From positions 1-16,811 of the forward strand of contig JAZQNP010000100.1 in NCBI GenBank assembly GCA_045627405.1: a DNA stretch of 16,811 bases, read 5' to 3'. A program made the translations under genes and the position numbers. Source of the DNA: Firm-04 sp045627405 (GTDB taxonomy: Bacteria; Bacillota; Clostridia; Oscillospirales; Ruminococcaceae). The notes under the pieces were generated by a model that was not told where the DNA came from, did no database searches, and saw nothing but the letters and a program-made list of their open reading frames with translations. Below are positions 14,206-16,811 of this stretch, one piece after another (position 1 is the stretch's first letter; each line of letters starts with the position of its first letter).

Positions 14206-16683
14206 ATGACAGGCAAGAAAAAAGAACGACAGCGAATGCTTGCAGCCGCGCTCGCGCTCTGCACCTGCGCATCCTCATTCGGTGCGCTGACTGCATCGGC
14301 AGCCTATGGTGTTGGGGGGAACGGCAAGGCGGTCATGGAGTATCTTGACCGCGGCATCTATGCGGTCAACAGCGGAAACGGCATGTTCGTCAGTTGGCGT
14401 TGGAATGCAGACGATGCCGACAATGCGGAATTCCGCCTCTACCGCGACGGCACGCTCATCTACACAAGCACGGACGGTGCCACGAGCTATCTGGACAAGG
14501 GCGGCAGCGCGTCCTCTGTTTACCGTGTGGATACGCTCGAAAACGGACAGGTCAAATCGTCTGATACCTGCAAATTCAATTCAAACAGCAACTATTTTGA
14601 TATTCCGCTGAACAGCCCCGGCAGCATTTATTCGCCGAATGACTGCTGCGTCGGTGATGTGGACGGAGACGGACAGTATGAGATCTTCGTCAAATGGGAC
14701 CCGAGCGATTCTCAGGATAATTCCATATCCGGCTACACCAGCAATGTCTACATTGACTGCGTGACGCTGACCGGAAAGACACTCTGGCGCATTGATCTGG
14801 GTAAGAATATCCGCGCAGGGCAGCATTATACGCAAATGTGTGTCGCTGATTTTGATGGTGACGGTTTCGCGGAGCTGATTACAAAAACCGCAGACGGCAC
14901 AAAAGACAGCACCGGCAAGGTCATCGGCGACAGCTCGAAGGATTACCGCAATTCCAGCGGCTATGTGCTGGACGGTCCCGAATATCTGACACTCTTTGAC
15001 GGATTGACCGGCGCGGCACTTGACACGATCGATTTCCCGGTTCCGCGCGGATCTGTGAGCGCGTGGGGCGACAATTACGGCAACCGCGTGGATCGCTTCA
15101 ACAGCGGCATTGCCTATCTCGACGGCGTGCATCCCTCTGCGATCTATAACCGCGGCTACTATACCAGAATGACAATTTCCGCGATTGATGTTGTAAACGG
15201 AAAGCTGTCTGTCCGCTGGATCTTTGATTCCAACAACAGCGGCTCTTCCGCAGCCGCCGGTCAGGGCAACCATAATCTGATGGTCGGTGATGTGGATAAT
15301 GACGGCAAGCAGGAGATCAGCATGGGCGACTGTGTGATCGACGACAACGGTAAGCTGCTCTGGGCTTCCGGTAAGGGTCACGGCGATGCGCAGCATCTCG
15401 GAGATTTCGTTCCCGATCGTCCCGGTCTGGAACTGTGGGAGTGTCACGAAAGCGGCAATTACGGTGTGACACTCTTTGACGCGGCAACCGGAACGGTGAT
15501 CTTCCATAAGGACGGCGACAAGGATACCGGCCGCTGTGCTGCGGATAACATCTATGCCGGAAATGCCGGTGCGGAATTCTGGGGTGCGCGTCCTGCGAAT
15601 ACCGTGATGGATTCCAAGGGCAATCAGATCGGCTCGAAAGCTCCGGCAATGAACTTCCTGATCTACTGGGACGGCGACTTGGAGCGCGAGCTGCTCGACG
15701 GCGTTACAATCACCAAGATGACCAACCTCAGCACGATCACCACGCTGTTCACTGCAAGCGGCTGCGAATCGAACAACAGCACAAAGGCAGTTCCCTGCCT
15801 GACCGCAGACCTCTTCGGAGACTGGCGTGAGGAGCTGATCCTCCGCAAGAGCAGCAATGACGGGCTGCGCATCTACTGCACAACCTCGGAAACCAAGGTG
15901 CGCCTGACCACGCTGATGCACGATATGCAGTACCGGTGTCAGGCTGCCTGCGAGCAGTCCAGCTACAACCAGCCGCCGCATGCCAGCTATTATCTCGGCT
16001 CGGATGTCGCGCTTCCGGCGCGTCCGCAGGTGCTGATGAACAATGTGCCGGAAGAGCCGGTCAGCGGAAAATATATCGGCAACCTGACCGTCAGCGATAC
16101 CTCGAATATGCGGGACTGGCTGCTCAATGAAAACGCGGCAGTCGGCAGCCAAATCTACGGCGACCGCGATTTCACATACACTGCACTGCCGGCGGAGCTG
16201 GTCGGTGCGGAGGCGATTATGACGGCGTGTGATTCCAAGGCAGCCACAGGCGACGTCGCAGCCTTTACGGCATTGCAGGATATGACCGCTTATGTGCTGC
16301 TTGATACGCGTGTGACGACGACACCGGCATGGCTCAGCTCGTGGACAAAGACGACGCTGACGGCTTCGGCAAGCAACGATGTGAACTATGTGATTTACAC
16401 GAGGGATTTCAGTGCGGGAGATACCGTCACGCTCGGAGAGAACGGGCAGACCGCAAGCTGTGTGAATTATACCTTCTTTGCGGCAGCCAAGCAGAGCGCG
16501 CTGATCGGCGATGTGAACCTCGACGGCAGTGTGACGCTCGCAGATGCGATCGCGCTGCGGCAATTCCTGATCACCGAAAAAACACTCACCGAGAGCCAGG
16601 CGGCTCAGGGCGACATCAACGGTGACGGCAGACTGAGTGCAGTGGATCTGACGCTGCTGAAAAGAATTCTTCTTTCATCATAA
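14206..16683 (+). CDS. Secreted dockerin-bearing rhamnogalacturonan lyase (PL11)
   Basis: An 825-residue exported enzyme predicted to cut the rhamnogalacturonan I backbone by beta-elimination. Order seen: signal peptide 1-33 (cleavage near SASAA); N-terminal beta-sandwich about 34-125 starting at the PL11 motif MEYLDRGIYAV; an eight-bladed beta-propeller about 130-615 with repeated Ca2+-type blades VGDVDGDGQYEIF (149-161), VADFDGDGFAELI (213-225) and VGDVDNDGKQEIS (360-372), and the PL11 core GKGHGDAQHLGDF (389-401); a module of about 140 residues (621-760) shared with the divergent pectate lyase; type I dockerin about 766-825 with DVNLDGSVTLAD and DINGDGRLSAVD. The family match is to B. subtilis YesW/YesX; I cannot tell endo from exo action. 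Start: ATG at 14206 with AAGGGGGA about 6 bases upstream. No plus-strand T-tailed terminator follows, so read-through into the element at 16711 is plausible. Confidence 0.93.
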   Translation: MTGKKKERQRMLAAALALCTCASSFGALTASAAYGVGGNGKAVMEYLDRGIYAVNSGNGMFVSWRWNADDADNAEFRLYRDGTLIYTSTDGATSYLDKGGSASSVYRVDTLENGQVKSSDTCKFNSNSNYFDIPLNSPGSIYSPNDCCVGDVDGDGQYEIFVKWDPSDSQDNSISGYTSNVYIDCVTLTGKTLWRIDLGKNIRAGQHYTQMCVADFDGDGFAELITKTADGTKDSTGKVIGDSSKDYRNSSGYVLDGPEYLTLFDGLTGAALDTIDFPVPRGSVSAWGDNYGNRVDRFNSGIAYLDGVHPSAIYNRGYYTRMTISAIDVVNGKLSVRWIFDSNNSGSSAAAGQGNHNLMVGDVDNDGKQEISMGDCVIDDNGKLLWASGKGHGDAQHLGDFVPDRPGLELWECHESGNYGVTLFDAATGTVIFHKDGDKDTGRCAADNIYAGNAGAEFWGARPANTVMDSKGNQIGSKAPAMNFLIYWDGDLERELLDGVTITKMTNLSTITTLFTASGCESNNSTKAVPCLTADLFGDWREELILRKSSNDGLRIYCTTSETKVRLTTLMHDMQYRCQAACEQSSYNQPPHASYYLGSDVALPARPQVLMNNVPEEPVSGKYIGNLTVSDTSNMRDWLLNENAAVGSQIYGDRDFTYTALPAELVGAEAIMTACDSKAATGDVAAFTALQDMTAYVLLDTRVTTTPAWLSSWTKTTLTASASNDVNYVIYTRDFSAGDTVTLGENGQTASCVNYTFFAAAKQSALIGDVNLDGSVTLADAIALRQFLITEKTLTESQAAQGDINGDGRLSAVDLTLLKRILLSS

Positions 16684-16714
16684 AATAAATGAACCGAACC
16701 AGTAAAAACGGACA

Positions 16715-16744
16715 GTGACAAAAAAGCACCTCCTATGGTATAAT
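16715..16744 (+). promoter_or_regulatory. Promoter of the insertion-element gene, embedded in an inverted repeat
   Basis: GTGACA (16715-16720) and a perfect TATAAT (16739-16744) are 18 bases apart. The -10 falls in the loop of the perfect inverted repeat at 16726-16762, and the predicted start near 16751 lies within the right arm, so the native transcript lacks the left arm. Confidence 0.7.
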
Positions 16745-16762
16745 AGAAACCATAGGAGGTGC
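16720..16762 (-). terminator. Intrinsic terminator facing out of the element (minus strand)
   Basis: Read on the minus strand, the 14 bp hairpin at 16726-16762 is followed directly by six T residues (the A run at 16720-16725), a standard intrinsic terminator. It would stop minus-strand transcripts before they run antisense into the rhamnogalacturonan lyase gene. Confidence 0.6.
16726..16762 (+). repeat. Perfect 14 bp inverted repeat that sequesters the Shine-Dalgarno sequence
   Basis: GCACCTCCTATGGT (16726-16739) and ACCATAGGAGGTGC (16749-16762) pair without mismatch around 9 bases. The right arm contains AGGAGGT (16754-16760), a full anti-16S match, 8 bases before the ATG at 16769. A transcript that includes both arms would hide that site; one started at the internal promoter would not. 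Confidence 0.85.
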
Positions 16763-16768
16763 ATTATT

Positions 16769-16811
16769 ATGGCAAGAGGATATCGACACATTCAAGAGTA
16801 TGAAAAAGAGA
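16769..16811 (+). CDS. Start of a transposase-associated protein, cut by the window edge
   Basis: Only 14 codons are visible, reading MARGYRHIQEYEKE. The start codon is supported by AGGAGGT 8 bases upstream and by a good promoter. This N-terminus recalls the small helix-turn-helix protein (OrfA-like) of IS3-type insertion sequences in gut Clostridia; that is memory-based recognition of a short fragment. The compact promoter and Shine-Dalgarno hairpin upstream are of a kind found at insertion-sequence ends. The AT-rich tract 16684-16725 may hold the element's left end, which I cannot delimit without the right end. Confidence 0.5.
   Translation, partial: MARGYRHIQEYEKE

Noticed and set aside
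14581..16563. 660-codon minus-strand open frame opposite the rhamnogalacturonan lyase
   Set aside because: The plus strand encodes a complete PL11 enzyme with signal peptide and dockerin. The antisense frame shows no recognisable domain and no ribosome site.
1117..16720. Shared AAAACGGACAGT between the kinase terminator (minus strand of 1135-1146) and the left edge of the insertion element (about 16705-16716)
   Set aside because: A 12-base match between two places is expected by chance in a window of this size, and the terminator explains the first copy. It is not evidence for an element remnant there.
1..16811. CRISPR arrays, tRNA or rRNA genes, riboswitches, prophage or defence modules
   Set aside because: No regularly spaced repeats, cloverleaf-like segments, conserved riboswitch cores or defence-protein motifs were seen on either strand by reading. 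A covariance-model search was not possible.

Overview
The window most resembles a gut or rumen Ruminococcus-like member of the Bacillota (Clostridia). The signs are two large secreted pectin-degrading enzymes that end in type I dockerins, AGGAGG-type ribosome binding sites, TTGACA/TATAAT promoters (often with an extended -10), a moderately GC-rich genome, and a PHO-box-like array of TTTACA repeats. The species assignment is inference; no rRNA or other marker is present.

Layout, left to right. (1) 1-1001: the start of a cysteine synthase gene (cysK, minus strand, cut by the window edge) with a near-consensus promoter. (2) 1117-5645: a phosphate block. A PhoR-like sensor kinase and a PhoB/PhoP-like regulator overlap by four bases on the minus strand. 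They are divergent from a Na+/Pi cotransporter with a C-terminal PhoU domain, and a PHO-box-like repeat array precedes that gene. A 38-codon membrane peptide gene follows the transporter, and a bidirectional terminator closes the block. (3) 5726-9007: an iron-dependent alcohol dehydrogenase and an SDR/epimerase-like gene form a minus-strand operon, divergent from an AraC regulator. The shared intergenic region carries an inverted pair of near-identical 17-18 bp sites. (4) 8993-10810: a single ABC exporter half-transporter, convergent with and overlapping the AraC gene. (5) 11061-16683: two divergent dockerin enzymes. One is a CBM13/PL1 pectate lyase, the other a PL11 rhamnogalacturonan lyase. 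They share a roughly 140-residue module of unknown role just before the dockerin, and a 478 bp intergenic region with both promoters and several dyads lies between them. (6) 16711-16811: the left edge of what is probably an insertion sequence. It has its own promoter embedded in a perfect 14 bp inverted repeat that covers the Shine-Dalgarno sequence, then the first 14 codons of a transposase-like gene.

How the parts work together: the kinase and regulator probably sense phosphate limitation and switch on the adjacent transporter and its small membrane partner. The two pectinases would attack homogalacturonan and rhamnogalacturonan I backbones while docked on a cellulosome-type scaffold; no cohesin or scaffoldin lies in the window. 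The most unusual item is the regulatory hairpin at the right end. By layout it should block transposase translation on read-through transcripts while leaving it open on transcripts from the element's own promoter, and on the other strand it looks like an intrinsic terminator. I see no tRNA, rRNA, CRISPR array or defence system.
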